Shown here piece by piece: positions 1 through 6,737 of a stretch of DNA of 13,279 bases. The position numbers were made by a program, and so were the translations under genes. The notes under the pieces were generated by a model. It was not told the DNA's origin. It saw only the letters and a program-made list of their open reading frames with translations, and ran no database searches. The DNA lies in NCBI GenBank assembly GCA_946480635.1, contig CAMLKV010000017.1:1-13279 (forward strand), written 5' to 3'. Within the stretch, counting starts at the first letter, position 1; every line of letters starts with the position of its first letter. Source of the stretch: an uncultured Flavobacterium sp. GTDB lineage: Bacteria; Bacteroidota; Bacteroidia; Flavobacteriales; Flavobacteriaceae.

Positions 1-6
1 ACCGCT

Positions 7-21
7 GTTAGTGGTAGTTGC
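7..21. repeat. Left arm of inverted repeat bracketing the TIR gene
   Basis: GTTAGTGGTAGTTGC lies 4 bases beyond the TIR stop codon. Its reverse complement matches 1052-1066 at 14 of 15 positions. Outside the arm only six bases (ACCGCT) are available before the window edge, so a longer repeat or a target duplication cannot be judged. Confidence 0.7.
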
Positions 22-25
22 GTTT

Positions 26-1039
26 TTAATCCACAGCTTCGTCATTATCATAAAATGAACTTGGAATACAATCTAAAATTCTTTCCAATTCTTCATCTTC
101 AATTTTTAGTTGTAAATCTGTAAAATCTAATCTTTCTAATGTAGAAATCTGGCAAATGTCACATCTGTTTAACAATGAAGCCTGATACATACAAAATAGC
201 ATGAAAGTCAAATTTTCAAATAAAATGCTTCTTGCAAATGCGGTAAATCTTAAGTAAACAAATTCTTCCTCGACTTCAACTCCGTCTATAAAGCATCCAT
301 GAAGTTTTTTTGTGATACTATATTCAAAGCCAATATTACTAAGATTAGTAACTATTTCTATAATCTCTGTTCTACTGAAACCTGTAACGCGAGTTAATAA
401 TGATGTTCTTTCGTGAAAATCTTCAAATAGATTTCCTGTGCAAGTATTAAGAATTAATTGAACAAGAAACTTTCTTTCATTTTGGTTCATCTTTTTCAAG
501 CGGTCAAAGATAAAATATACATGTTCGTGTATTTCTTGCTCGGTAAAATCTTCGTAGATAGTTTGAAATATACGATTTATAAAAGGCAATTTTTCCGGAA
601 GAAAATTTTCAGGCTCTAAGTATCCCAGTTTTTTTATTATTTTTTTTCCCAACTGTAGAGGCGTATTTTCTTTAGCCGAAACATAACCAATGGTTTTTCT
701 AATTCCGGGTATTTCTGTTGAATCAAATCTTACAGGTAAAATATATTCTTCGTTTTCAGAAAACGCTCTGGCTTGTGCACTTTTTAATTCGTGATTTGTC
801 CACAGTTTTTTTTCGTAATGTTCAGATATGAATATAATAGCATATTTAGCTTTGTTTTGATAAACGTCATCTAGATGTTGGTATAAATCTTTTCCCCAAA
901 GATTGACATCTTCATAACTGTCATAGAAAACTTTCGCTCCGTTCTTTCTCAAATAAGAAGCCGTTTTTTCTACATATTTTCTATCTTCTCCCGCAAAGGA
1001 AAGAACAACGTCATATTCAAGATTTAAACATTTTTCCAT
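26..1039 (-). CDS. TIR-domain protein with uncharacterised C-terminal region (possible defence NADase)
   Basis: 337 residues, no signal peptide or clear membrane segment, so probably cytoplasmic. Residues about 9-140 form a TIR domain: the first strand and BB-loop side read YDVVLSFAGEDR (9-20), followed by VFYDSYEDVNLWGKDL (37-52), the strand YAIIFISEHY (66-75), and the WTNHELKSA helix (80-88). Glu84 sits where bacterial and plant TIR NADases carry the catalytic glutamate. Residues about 150-337 match no family I can name. Residues 186-245 (LTRVTGFSRTEIIEIVTNL region) read like a winged-helix or helix-turn-helix fold, which is inference. Bacterial TIR proteins of this size often deplete NAD+ or make signalling nucleotides in anti-phage defence. 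No partner gene is visible inside the window; the left side is cut off. The gene is bracketed by an inverted repeat ending 4 bases after the stop and starting 12 bases before the ATG. TIR assignment is confident; the defence role is inferred. Confidence 0.88.
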   Translation of the reverse strand: MEKCLNLEYDVVLSFAGEDRKYVEKTASYLRKNGAKVFYDSYEDVNLWGKDLYQHLDDVYQNKAKYAIIFISEHYEKKLWTNHELKSAQARAFSENEEYILPVRFDSTEIPGIRKTIGYVSAKENTPLQLGKKIIKKLGYLEPENFLPEKLPFINRIFQTIYEDFTEQEIHEHVYFIFDRLKKMNQNERKFLVQLILNTCTGNLFEDFHERTSLLTRVTGFSRTEIIEIVTNLSNIGFEYSITKKLHGCFIDGVEVEEEFVYLRFTAFARSILFENLTFMLFCMYQASLLNRCDICQISTLERLDFTDLQLKIEDEELERILDCIPSSFYDNDEAVD

Positions 1040-1051
1040 AAAGTTTGTCTA

Positions 1052-1066
1052 GCAATTACCACTAAC
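1052..1066. repeat. Right arm of inverted repeat bracketing the TIR gene
   Basis: GCAATTACCACTAAC lies 12 bases upstream of the TIR start codon and pairs with 7-21 with one mismatch. Because the two arms are inverted and closely flank one gene, the unit looks like a compact mobile or exchangeable cassette. An alternative is that both belong to a scattered intergenic repeat family. Confidence 0.7.
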
Positions 1067-1072
1067 CCATAT

Positions 1073-1086
1073 ATAGGCGAACCTAT
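1073..1086. other. Small hairpin upstream of the TIR gene
   Basis: ATAGG-CGAA-CCTAT forms a 5-bp stem with a 4-base loop, which reads TTCG on the minus strand. It lies directly outside the right arm of the bracket repeat, in what would be the 5' leader of the TIR transcript. Short enough that chance is possible. Confidence 0.35.
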
Positions 1087-1121
1087 TCAATCGTATTTAT
1101 TGTTATTATTGAAACAATTTA

Positions 1122-1142
1122 AAAATGCGCACTTCGCATTTT
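1122..1142. other. Hairpin in the TIR leader, terminator-like
   Basis: AAAATGCG (1122-1129) pairs perfectly with CGCATTTT (1135-1142) around a 5-base loop. On the minus strand the stem is followed at once by one more T, giving a run of five (GCATTTTTAAATTG), so it could act as a weak terminator or attenuator within the TIR leader. On the plus strand it resembles the end of an intergenic repeat. Confidence 0.45.
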
Positions 1143-1155
1143 GTATTGCTTCTTT

Positions 1156-1186
1156 CAAATATAACGAAAATCATTATTAAAATAAA
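1156..1186 (-). promoter_or_regulatory. Putative promoter of the TIR gene
   Basis: On the minus strand TATATTTG (reverse complement of 1156-1163) fits the Bacteroidetes -7 consensus TAnnTTTG exactly. A TTT at 1184-1186 stands 20 bases upstream, in the place of the -33 TTG. The start codon is 116 bases downstream, leaving a leader that contains the hairpins at 1122-1142 and 1073-1086. Confidence 0.4.
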
Positions 1187-1250
1187 AGGTTTGCGTTGTT
1201 GTGCTAGCTTCTAGAAAATAACTGTGATTTTTTTTCTACAATAAAAAAAA

Positions 1251-1340
1251 TTGGCACAAGGTTGTGTGAAAATAATTAGGTAATTTTTTTTGGCACAAAG
1301 TTGTGATAAAATGATTTTTATGATTTTTTTTGGCACAAAA
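1251..1340. repeat. Imperfect 39/40-bp tandem repeat with TTGGCACAA core
   Basis: Within the 377-base gap between the TIR and glycosylase genes, TTGGCACAA recurs at 1251, 1290 and 1330, so the period is 39 then 40 bases. The first two units continue as (A/G)GTTGTG, making CACAA-2-TTGTG dyads, and units are separated by T-rich stretches ending in seven or more T. The third unit diverges after the core. No ORF fits here. It may be a regulatory array or a degenerate repeat; function unknown. Confidence 0.6.
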
Positions 1341-1366
1341 ATACTATCACAAAGTAGTAATAGTAT
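1341..1366. other. Hairpin upstream of the glycosylase gene
   Basis: ATACTATCAC (1341-1350) pairs with GTAATAGTAT (1357-1366) with one mismatch and a 6-base loop. It directly follows the third TTGGCACAA copy and lies 50 bases before the next start codon. There is no clear T-run after it on the plus strand, so it is more likely an operator or structured repeat end than a terminator. Confidence 0.4.
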
Positions 1367-1416
1367 GCAGCAAAAAATAGTTTAGTTACATTTACAAGAT
1401 TAACAGCTATAATAAA

Positions 1417-2013
1417 ATGTCAATAGAAACCCATCCCAATTGGTTTTATGATTTCTCTCCCATGAAAACGTTGGTGTTAGGAAGTTTTCCGCCACATCAA
1501 AGCAAACATTCCTTTCCGTTTTATTATCCCAATAAACAAAATAGATTTTGGAAAGTAATGTCGGTTATTTCAGGAATTGAACTGGTGGCTAGCCTTTCAG
1601 ATGCACACAAAGTTATTGAAGAACGCAAGGCTATAATGCGAAAACTAGCGATGGGTATTCATGATGTAGCTCTAAAAATAAAAAGGAAGAATAACAGTTC
1701 GTTAGATTCTAATATTGTAATTGTGGAGTTTCAGGATATAATGGCAATTATAAATAACCATCCTGAATTGGAACAAATTGTACTTCTTGGTTTTTCAGCT
1801 AAAAATAGCGCGGCTCAAAATTTTATAAAGTACACCCAAAATCAAAAATTATTGACCAAGTTTCCTATTGATTTTAAAATAGGTTCTGAAAATATCTTTT
1901 TTATCTACTATCAAAACCGAGAAATAAAATGTGTAATTCTTAATTCGACTTCTTCCGCTAGCCGAATTACTCTGAACGAACTGGTTAGTCAGTTTTCAAA
2001 GTATATTCAGTAG
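1417..2013 (+). CDS. Uracil-DNA glycosylase superfamily protein, family-6 (hypoxanthine-DNA glycosylase) like
   Basis: 198 residues, predicted cytoplasmic. Motif 1 of the superfamily is LVLGSFPP (19-26), followed by the FYYPNKQNRFW segment (35-45) that matches the YY-H-P-x-N-x-F-W block of UDG family 6 and related deaminated-base glycosylases. Motif 2 is LNSTSSAS (175-182), equivalent to LPSTSPAN. Such enzymes excise deaminated bases, uracil or hypoxanthine, to start base-excision repair. Asn42 in the NRFW block is the likely catalytic position in family 6; this is by family analogy. The ATG at 1417 gives motif 1 at the usual distance from the N-terminus. The gene has its own upstream region with the tandem repeat and hairpin, and no clear TAnnTTTG box; TACATTTA at 1387-1394 is the nearest match. 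The second motif differs from the family-6 consensus (Pro replaced by Asn and Ser), so substrate preference is uncertain. Confidence 0.8.
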   Translation: MSIETHPNWFYDFSPMKTLVLGSFPPHQSKHSFPFYYPNKQNRFWKVMSVISGIELVASLSDAHKVIEERKAIMRKLAMGIHDVALKIKRKNNSSLDSNIVIVEFQDIMAIINNHPELEQIVLLGFSAKNSAAQNFIKYTQNQKLLTKFPIDFKIGSENIFFIYYQNREIKCVILNSTSSASRITLNELVSQFSKYIQ

Positions 2014-2015
2014 AA

Positions 2016-2048
2016 TTGATATTTTTTTATTCGAATGAGTTAGATTTG
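2016..2048 (+). promoter_or_regulatory. Putative promoter of the secreted propeller-like gene
   Basis: TAGATTTG at 2041-2048 matches the TAnnTTTG -7 box exactly, and TTG at 2016-2018 lies 22 bases upstream, one more than the usual 19-21. The ATG at 2072 follows 23 bases after the box, a normal leader length. Confidence 0.5.
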
Positions 2049-2071
2049 AAAGAAATTTCTTTTTGATTACT

Positions 2072-2956
2072 ATGAATTTGAGAGCACTTTTACTTTTTTT
2101 GATGTTTCCTTTTTTTACAAATGCTCAAGTTGTTAAGAAGGGAAAGATTAAACTTGATAATTCAGTAATCCTGGATGATAAGCTAAGAGAAACCTCTGGT
2201 TTGATTCATTGGAATAGTAAATTGTGGACACATAATGATGATACAGATACAAATTTATATGCACTTGATACTGTAAGTGGAGCTATTTTAGAAACATATA
2301 GTTTAGAGGGTGTTGTTAATAAGGATTGGGAGGAAATTGCCCAGGATGATGAATATTTATATGTTGGTGATTTTGGTAATAATGCTTCAGGAAATAGAAA
2401 AGACTTGCATATTCTTAAAATAGAGAAACAATCTTTACTGATGAGAAAACCTTCTATAGAATATATCAAATTTGCTTACGAAGACCAAAATGATTTTGGA
2501 ATAAACAAACCAAATAGGACCAACTTTGATTGTGAAGCTTTTATAGTTGTGCAAGACAGTCTTTTTTTGTTCACTAAAGAATGGAAAAGTAAAAAGACTA
2601 CAGTGTATAAATTACCAAACCGAGTAGGGGAATTTGTTGCTCAAAAAGGGGAGAGTTATAATGTAAAAGGATTGGTGACTGGAGCAAGTTATTATCCTTC
2701 AAAAAAAATACTGGCACTTTGTGGTTATACTAGAAAAGGAAAGCCTTTTATTGAGTTGTTTTACAATTTTAAAGGCAATGATTTCTTTTCTGGTAGTAAA
2801 AAAAGAATTAAGCTAAAGCCTAGATTTATGCAAATTGAGGCCATTTCTACAAATGATGGTGTTCATTATTATTTGACCAATGAAGAATTAAAATTTGGTT
2901 TTATTGATAAATCCCAACAAATACATAAACTCGATTTGAGTGATTTTTTAAAGTAG
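2072..2956 (+). CDS. Secreted protein, predicted beta-propeller, function unknown
   Basis: 294 residues from the ATG at 2072. A TTG at 2063 would add three residues, but the ATG gives a clean signal peptide (MNLRALLLFLMFPFFTNA, cleavage before Gln19) and lies a normal distance after the promoter box. The mature part starts with a strand-rich pattern: ETSGLI (40-45), KLWTHNDD (50-57), LYALD (62-66), KDWEEIA (84-90) and LYVGDFGNN (96-104). This ordering of SGL, W-T-H-N-D, D-W-E-E-I-A and V-G-D-F-G-N-N is typical of a widespread Bacteroidetes family of exported propeller-like proteins that resembles SdiA-regulated and esterase-like phytase domains. Acidic loops could bind metal. I cannot name an activity. 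No C-terminal type IX secretion sorting domain is evident, so the product is probably periplasmic. It is convergent with the ychJ-like gene, with one base between the stop codons. Confidence 0.72.
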   Translation: MNLRALLLFLMFPFFTNAQVVKKGKIKLDNSVILDDKLRETSGLIHWNSKLWTHNDDTDTNLYALDTVSGAILETYSLEGVVNKDWEEIAQDDEYLYVGDFGNNASGNRKDLHILKIEKQSLLMRKPSIEYIKFAYEDQNDFGINKPNRTNFDCEAFIVVQDSLFLFTKEWKSKKTTVYKLPNRVGEFVAQKGESYNVKGLVTGASYYPSKKILALCGYTRKGKPFIELFYNFKGNDFFSGSKKRIKLKPRFMQIEAISTNDGVHYYLTNEELKFGFIDKSQQIHKLDLSDFLK

Positions 2957-2957
2957 A

Positions 2958-3332
2958 TTAGAATTCTCCATCTACATAAAACCAATTGTCATTTTCAAAA
3001 ATAAAAGTTGATTTTTCGTAATGTATTTGAGCTTTAAGGGAACTGTCAAGGTAATACGCTTTAAAAGTAACAGTATTTGTGGTTGTTGCTAAAACTTCAA
3101 GTTTAACCCATTGATTACTTTGCGACCAATCCAAAATATCTTCTTTTTTGTGAAATTTTCGAGTAGAACTGTGTGTTGTTTTAATCAAATAATCTGCACC
3201 ACCAGTTGCAAAAGCACTGTAACGAGAACGCATTAAATCTTCAGCAGATGATGCTTTTTGTTTTCCTTCGATTAAAGGTTTGCAACATTCTTCAAAAGAA
3301 ATTGGTCTTCCGCAATAACAATTTGAACTCAT
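2958..3332 (-). CDS. YchJ / UPF0225 family protein with N-terminal SEC-C zinc motif
   Basis: 124 residues, cytoplasmic. The N-terminus NCYCGRPISFEECC (4-17) is a SEC-C type zinc knuckle with Cys5, Cys7, Cys16 and Cys17 as ligands. It is followed by the family signature AEDLMRSRYSAFATGGADYL (30-49) and an alternating-strand NTF2-like region ending WFYVDGEF. The family is widespread but has no firmly assigned biochemical role. Length is normal. The start lies 4 bases after the stop of the TerC gene, so the two are almost certainly co-transcribed. No Shine-Dalgarno sequence is visible, as is usual in Flavobacteriia. Confidence 0.85.
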   Translation of the reverse strand: MSSNCYCGRPISFEECCKPLIEGKQKASSAEDLMRSRYSAFATGGADYLIKTTHSSTRKFHKKEDILDWSQSNQWVKLEVLATTTNTVTFKAYYLDSSLKAQIHYEKSTFIFENDNWFYVDGEF

Positions 3333-3336
3333 TTGG

Positions 3337-4290
3337 TTATTCTTCTAAATCTTCTTCTCCGCCTAATTTAAGAGAAACTAAAATACCTGTTATAAGAGAT
3401 ATTGCAATAAATCCTAACGATACCCATTCTGGAAATTTGTAGTGGTGTACTAATAACATTTTAATTCCAACAAAAGTCAGAATAGCAATTAAGCTGTATT
3501 CTAAATAGCTGAATTTTTCTAACATGTTAGCCAAGAAGAAATACATAGAGCGCAATCCAAGAATCGCAAATATATTAGAACTGAATACTAAAAAAGGGTC
3601 AGAAGTAATCGCTAAAATTGCCGGTACACTATCAACAGCAAATAAAACATCCATTACTTCAATTACTATTAATGCCACAAATAAAGGAGTTGCAGCTCTT
3701 CCTTTTTTGGTAGGTACGAAGAATTTTTCACCATCTGTTTCAGAAGTTAAAGGCATTATTTTGCCTAAAGCTCTGTATATAAAAGATTCTTTTGGCTCAA
3801 AATCGTCTTCTTCACTATTAAACAACATTTTGATAGCTGTAAAGATTAAAAAACCTCCAAATAAATAAGTAGTCCAACTAAATTTGTTAATGATTAATAC
3901 ACCGAAGTATATCATCAATCCTCTAAAAATAATAGCTCCTAAAATACCCCAGAATAAAACTCTGTGCTGGTATTTTTGAGGAATTTTGAAAGAAGCAAAG
4001 ATTACGGCAATCACAAATATATTGTCAATACTTAAGGAAAGCTCTATCAAATAACCAGTGATGTATTTCATTGTTGCGGCTGCAGGCTTCAACTGATCTG
4101 GATTGGCAACGTGTCCGTTTTGGTATAACCAATAAATTACTCCGGAAAAGGCAAATGATAAAGAAACCCAAATCGCTGTCCACATACTGGCTTCTTTTGT
4201 AGAAATGATGTGTGGGTTTTTATTAAAAACTCCTAAGTCTAATGCAAGAAAAATAAATACGGCTACTAAAAAACAAATCCAAACAATCAT
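3337..4290 (-). CDS. TerC / Alx family integral membrane protein, probable metal (Mn2+) exporter
   Basis: 317 residues with about nine membrane segments, starting at residue 3 (WICFLVAVFIFLALDLGV). Family signatures are ELSLSIDNIFVIAVIF (83-98) with Asp89, and IEVMDVLFAVDSVPAILAIT (210-229) with Asp214 and Asp220. These acidic residues lie in membrane helices and are conserved in TerC proteins. A charged cytoplasmic loop (SEEDDFEPKE, 159-168) separates the two halves. Members such as Alx and MeeY export manganese, and some support metal loading of secreted enzymes; TerC itself is linked to tellurite resistance, but no other ter genes are nearby. The gene is first of a two-gene unit with the YchJ-like gene and divergent from glnN, with a 189-base gap. 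The ATG at 4290 is 21 bases after a good -7 box. Confidence 0.9.
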   Translation of the reverse strand: MIVWICFLVAVFIFLALDLGVFNKNPHIISTKEASMWTAIWVSLSFAFSGVIYWLYQNGHVANPDQLKPAAATMKYITGYLIELSLSIDNIFVIAVIFASFKIPQKYQHRVLFWGILGAIIFRGLMIYFGVLIINKFSWTTYLFGGFLIFTAIKMLFNSEEDDFEPKESFIYRALGKIMPLTSETDGEKFFVPTKKGRAATPLFVALIVIEVMDVLFAVDSVPAILAITSDPFLVFSSNIFAILGLRSMYFFLANMLEKFSYLEYSLIAILTFVGIKMLLVHHYKFPEWVSLGFIAISLITGILVSLKLGGEEDLEE

Positions 4291-4311
4291 ATCTTACTAT
4301 TTTGAGGTTTA

Positions 4312-4342
4312 CAAATATAATCTTTGATTTTGGAATATTAAA
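4312..4342 (-). promoter_or_regulatory. Putative promoter of the terC-ychJ unit
   Basis: On the minus strand TATATTTG (reverse complement of 4312-4319) is an exact TAnnTTTG box. A TTT at 4340-4342 is 20 bases upstream in the -33 position. The start codon lies 21 bases downstream of the box. Confidence 0.5.
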
Positions 4343-4390
4343 TTTTTAACGTTTTGTTGTCTTAAAATTATATTTTTAATAATTTACCAT

Positions 4391-4408
4391 TAAATTTTAG
4401 GGGGTATA
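4391..4408 (+). repeat. Upstream copy of direct repeat framing the glnN promoter
   Basis: The 18 bases here match 4443-4460 at 15 positions. Both copies end in GGGGTATA, and the core TTTAGGGGGTATA / TTTAAGGGGTATA differs by one base. The copies are offset by 52 bases, close to five helical turns, and lie on either side of the promoter, as expected for an operator pair. Confidence 0.55.
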
Positions 4409-4410
4409 TA

Positions 4411-4440
4411 TGTGTTAAATTAAAAATTTCAATATATTTG
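4411..4440 (+). promoter_or_regulatory. Putative glnN promoter
   Basis: TATATTTG at 4433-4440 matches the TAnnTTTG -7 box exactly. The -33 position holds TGT (4411-4413) instead of TTG, 19 bases upstream, which may indicate dependence on an activator. The glnN ATG is 39 bases after the box. Confidence 0.6.
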
Positions 4441-4442
4441 CT

Positions 4443-4460
4443 TCAAATTTAAGGGGTATA
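4443..4460 (+). repeat. Downstream copy of direct repeat framing the glnN promoter
   Basis: Second copy of the repeat at 4391-4408, ending in GGGGTATA at 4453-4460. It begins just after the -7 box and so covers the expected start of transcription and the early leader, where a bound protein would block transcription. Confidence 0.55.
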
Positions 4461-4479
4461 ACTCAATTTAATTAATTTT

Positions 4480-6669
4480 ATGGCAACACTACGATTTCAA
4501 TCTTTACAAAAAGCGACTAGCAGAAAGCCAGTAGCGGTAGAAGAATTAGACAAAAAGTCGGCAATTTTTGGTACAAACGTTTTTGGCGATAAAGCCATGC
4601 GACAATTTTTAACTCCTGAAGCTTACAAAGCGGTACAAAGCGCTATCCAGCACGGAACTAAAATTGACCGTAAATTAGCAGATTATATAGCTATGGGAAT
4701 GAAGGAGTGGGCTTTGTCAAAAGGAGTTACTCATTACACACACTGGTTCCAACCATTAACTGGTACAACAGCTGAAAAGCACGATGCTTTCTTTGAAACG
4801 TCTTTTGATGGTAGTGACCCAGTTGAAAAATTCGGTGGAGGACAATTAGTACAGCAAGAGCCAGATGCATCATCTTTCCCTAACGGTGGAATTAGAAATA
4901 CATTCGAAGCTCGTGGATATACAGCTTGGGATCCAACATCTCCTGCTTTTATCTTTGGTACTACTTTATGTATTCCAACAGTTTTCGTTTCGTATACTGG
5001 TGAAGCATTAGATAATAAAACACCTTTATTAAGAGCATTACATGCTATTGATAATGCAGCTACTGATGTAGCTAAATATTTCGATAAAAATGTTAAAAAA
5101 GTAACACCAACTTTGGGTTGGGAACAAGAATATTTCTTGGTAGATGCTGCTTTGGCTTCTTCAAGACCTGATATCTTAGCAACTGGTAGAACTTTATTAG
5201 GTCATACTTCTGCTAAAGGACAACAATTAGAAGATCACTATTTCGGTTCAATTCCTACACGTGTATTGCAATATATGCGTGATTTGGAAAACGAATGTAT
5301 GTTGTTAGGTATTCCGGTAAAAACACGTCACAATGAGGTAGCGCCTAATCAGTTTGAGTTGGCACCAATCTTTGAAGAGACTAACTTAGCAGTGGATCAC
5401 AACTCTTTATTAATGGATGTGATGCAAAAAGTGGCTGAACGTCATGATTTTAAAGTGTTATTCCACGAAAAGCCTTTCAAAGGAGTGAACGGTTCAGGAA
5501 AACATAATAACTGGTCTTTGGCAACAGATACAGGAGTGAATTTATTATCTCCAAGCAAAACGCCAATGAGCAACTTACAGTTCTTGACTTTCTTTATCAA
5601 TACCATCAAAGCGGTACATGATTATGAAGAATTGATGAGAGCTTCTATCTCTTCAGCAAGTAACGATCACCGTTTAGGAGCTAACGAAGCACCACCAGCA
5701 ATCATTTCGGTATTTATTGGTCAACAATTGACAAAAGTATTGGAAGAATTAGAAGGTGTGACTAAAGGAAAATTATCTCCTGAAGAGAAAACGGATCTTA
5801 AATTAAATGTTGTAGGTAAAATTCCAGATGTATTATTAGATAATACTGATAGAAACAGAACATCTCCATTTGCTTTCACAGGAAATAAATTTGAATTCCG
5901 TGCTGTAGGTTCATCTGCAAACTGTGCTGTTTCAATGACAACTTTAAATTCAATTGTTGCTAAGCAATTAATCGATTTCAAAGCTGAGGTTGATGCATTA
6001 ATAGATAAAAAAGGATTAAAGAAAGACGAAGCAATCTTTAATGTATTGAGAGAATATATCAAGCAAACTAAAAATATCCTTTTTGAAGGTGATGGTTATA
6101 GTGAAGCTTGGGAAAAAGAAGCTAAAAAACGTGGATTGAGTAATCATAAAACAACTCCAAAAGCGTTAAAAGCGAAGGTTTCTAAAAAAGCGATGGACTT
6201 ATTCCATGAATTAGGAGTAATGAATCACGTTGAGGTGGAAGCTCGTTACGAAATCGAATTGGAAGAGTATACTAAGAAAATCCAAATCGAAGGTCGTGTG
6301 TTAGGTGATATTGCTAGAAATCATGTTATTCCAACGGCTATTCGTTACCAAAACGTACTAATCGAAAACGTAAAAGGACTAAAAGAAATTTTTGGTAAAG
6401 ATTTCGAGAAAATTGCTAAAGAGCAAATCGGTTTAATCAAAGAAATTTCTGAACATATCGAAGGAATCAACAAAAATGTGGACGATATGATTGAAGAGCG
6501 TAAAAAAGCAAACAATCTTTCATCTTCAGAAAAAATGGCCGAAGCTTACTGTGATAAAGTGAAACCTTATTTTGATGTTATCCGTGAACACTGCGATAAA
6601 TTAGAATTGTTAGTTGATGATGAAATTTGGACATTAACTAAATACAGAGAATTATTGTTTACAAAATAA
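4480..6669 (+). CDS. glnN: Glutamine synthetase type III
   Basis: 729 residues, the normal length of the GSIII class and much longer than GSI (about 470). It makes glutamine from glutamate, ammonia and ATP in the cytoplasm. Active-site blocks are GWEQEYFL (213-220), HNEVAPNQFELAPIFE (284-299), NGSGKHNNWSL (337-347) and NRTSPFAFTGNKFEFRAVGS (459-478), in the order seen in the Bacteroides enzyme. The C-terminal 200 residues are helical and highly charged, as in the dodecameric GSIII. The gene is apparently monocistronic, with its own promoter framed by direct repeats and a strong terminator 24 bases after the stop. No P-II or ammonium transporter gene is nearby. Codon use is more biased than in neighbours, consistent with high expression. 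Certain identification. Confidence 0.97.
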   Translation: MATLRFQSLQKATSRKPVAVEELDKKSAIFGTNVFGDKAMRQFLTPEAYKAVQSAIQHGTKIDRKLADYIAMGMKEWALSKGVTHYTHWFQPLTGTTAEKHDAFFETSFDGSDPVEKFGGGQLVQQEPDASSFPNGGIRNTFEARGYTAWDPTSPAFIFGTTLCIPTVFVSYTGEALDNKTPLLRALHAIDNAATDVAKYFDKNVKKVTPTLGWEQEYFLVDAALASSRPDILATGRTLLGHTSAKGQQLEDHYFGSIPTRVLQYMRDLENECMLLGIPVKTRHNEVAPNQFELAPIFEETNLAVDHNSLLMDVMQKVAERHDFKVLFHEKPFKGVNGSGKHNNWSLATDTGVNLLSPSKTPMSNLQFLTFFINTIKAVHDYEELMRASISSASNDHRLGANEAPPAIISVFIGQQLTKVLEELEGVTKGKLSPEEKTDLKLNVVGKIPDVLLDNTDRNRTSPFAFTGNKFEFRAVGSSANCAVSMTTLNSIVAKQLIDFKAEVDALIDKKGLKKDEAIFNVLREYIKQTKNILFEGDGYSEAWEKEAKKRGLSNHKTTPKALKAKVSKKAMDLFHELGVMNHVEVEARYEIELEEYTKKIQIEGRVLGDIARNHVIPTAIRYQNVLIENVKGLKEIFGKDFEKIAKEQIGLIKEISEHIEGINKNVDDMIEERKKANNLSSSEKMAEAYCDKVKPYFDVIREHCDKLELLVDDEIWTLTKYRELLFTK

Positions 6670-6690
6670 TTTTGAACTTGATTATATTGA

Positions 6691-6722
6691 AGACTGTCTG
6701 GAGCAATCCAGACAGTTTTTTT
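6691..6722 (+). terminator. Rho-independent terminator of glnN
   Basis: ACTGTCTGGA (6693-6702) pairs perfectly with TCCAGACAGT (6707-6716) around a GCAA tetraloop, followed by seven T (6716-6722). Two further pairs, A-T and G-T, can extend the base. It ends only 15 bases before the start codon of the next gene. Confidence 0.92.
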
Positions 6723-6737
6723 GTTTATATTCGTTAT

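Noticed and set aside
7..1066. Integron attC sites bracketing the TIR gene
   Set aside because: The arms lack the RYYYAAC/GTTRRRY core pattern and the left side is truncated, so an integron cassette cannot be claimed.
1251..1345. Sigma-54 (-24/-12) promoters at the TGGCAC copies
   Set aside because: The -24 half TGGCACA is good, but no TTGC follows at the required spacing; in the first two copies TTG is one base too close and followed by T, and the third copy has no match.
1251..1366. CRISPR array
   Set aside because: Only three units, conserved over about 9-16 bases, with AT-rich low-complexity intervals and no cas genes.
2063..2071. TTG start for the secreted propeller-like gene
   Set aside because: The ATG three codons later gives a standard signal peptide, and TTG starts are less likely.
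6672..6737. 22-residue N-terminal extension of the OmpA-domain protein from a TTG start
   Set aside because: It would be translated through the glnN terminator hairpin, and the internal ATG gives a perfect signal peptide.
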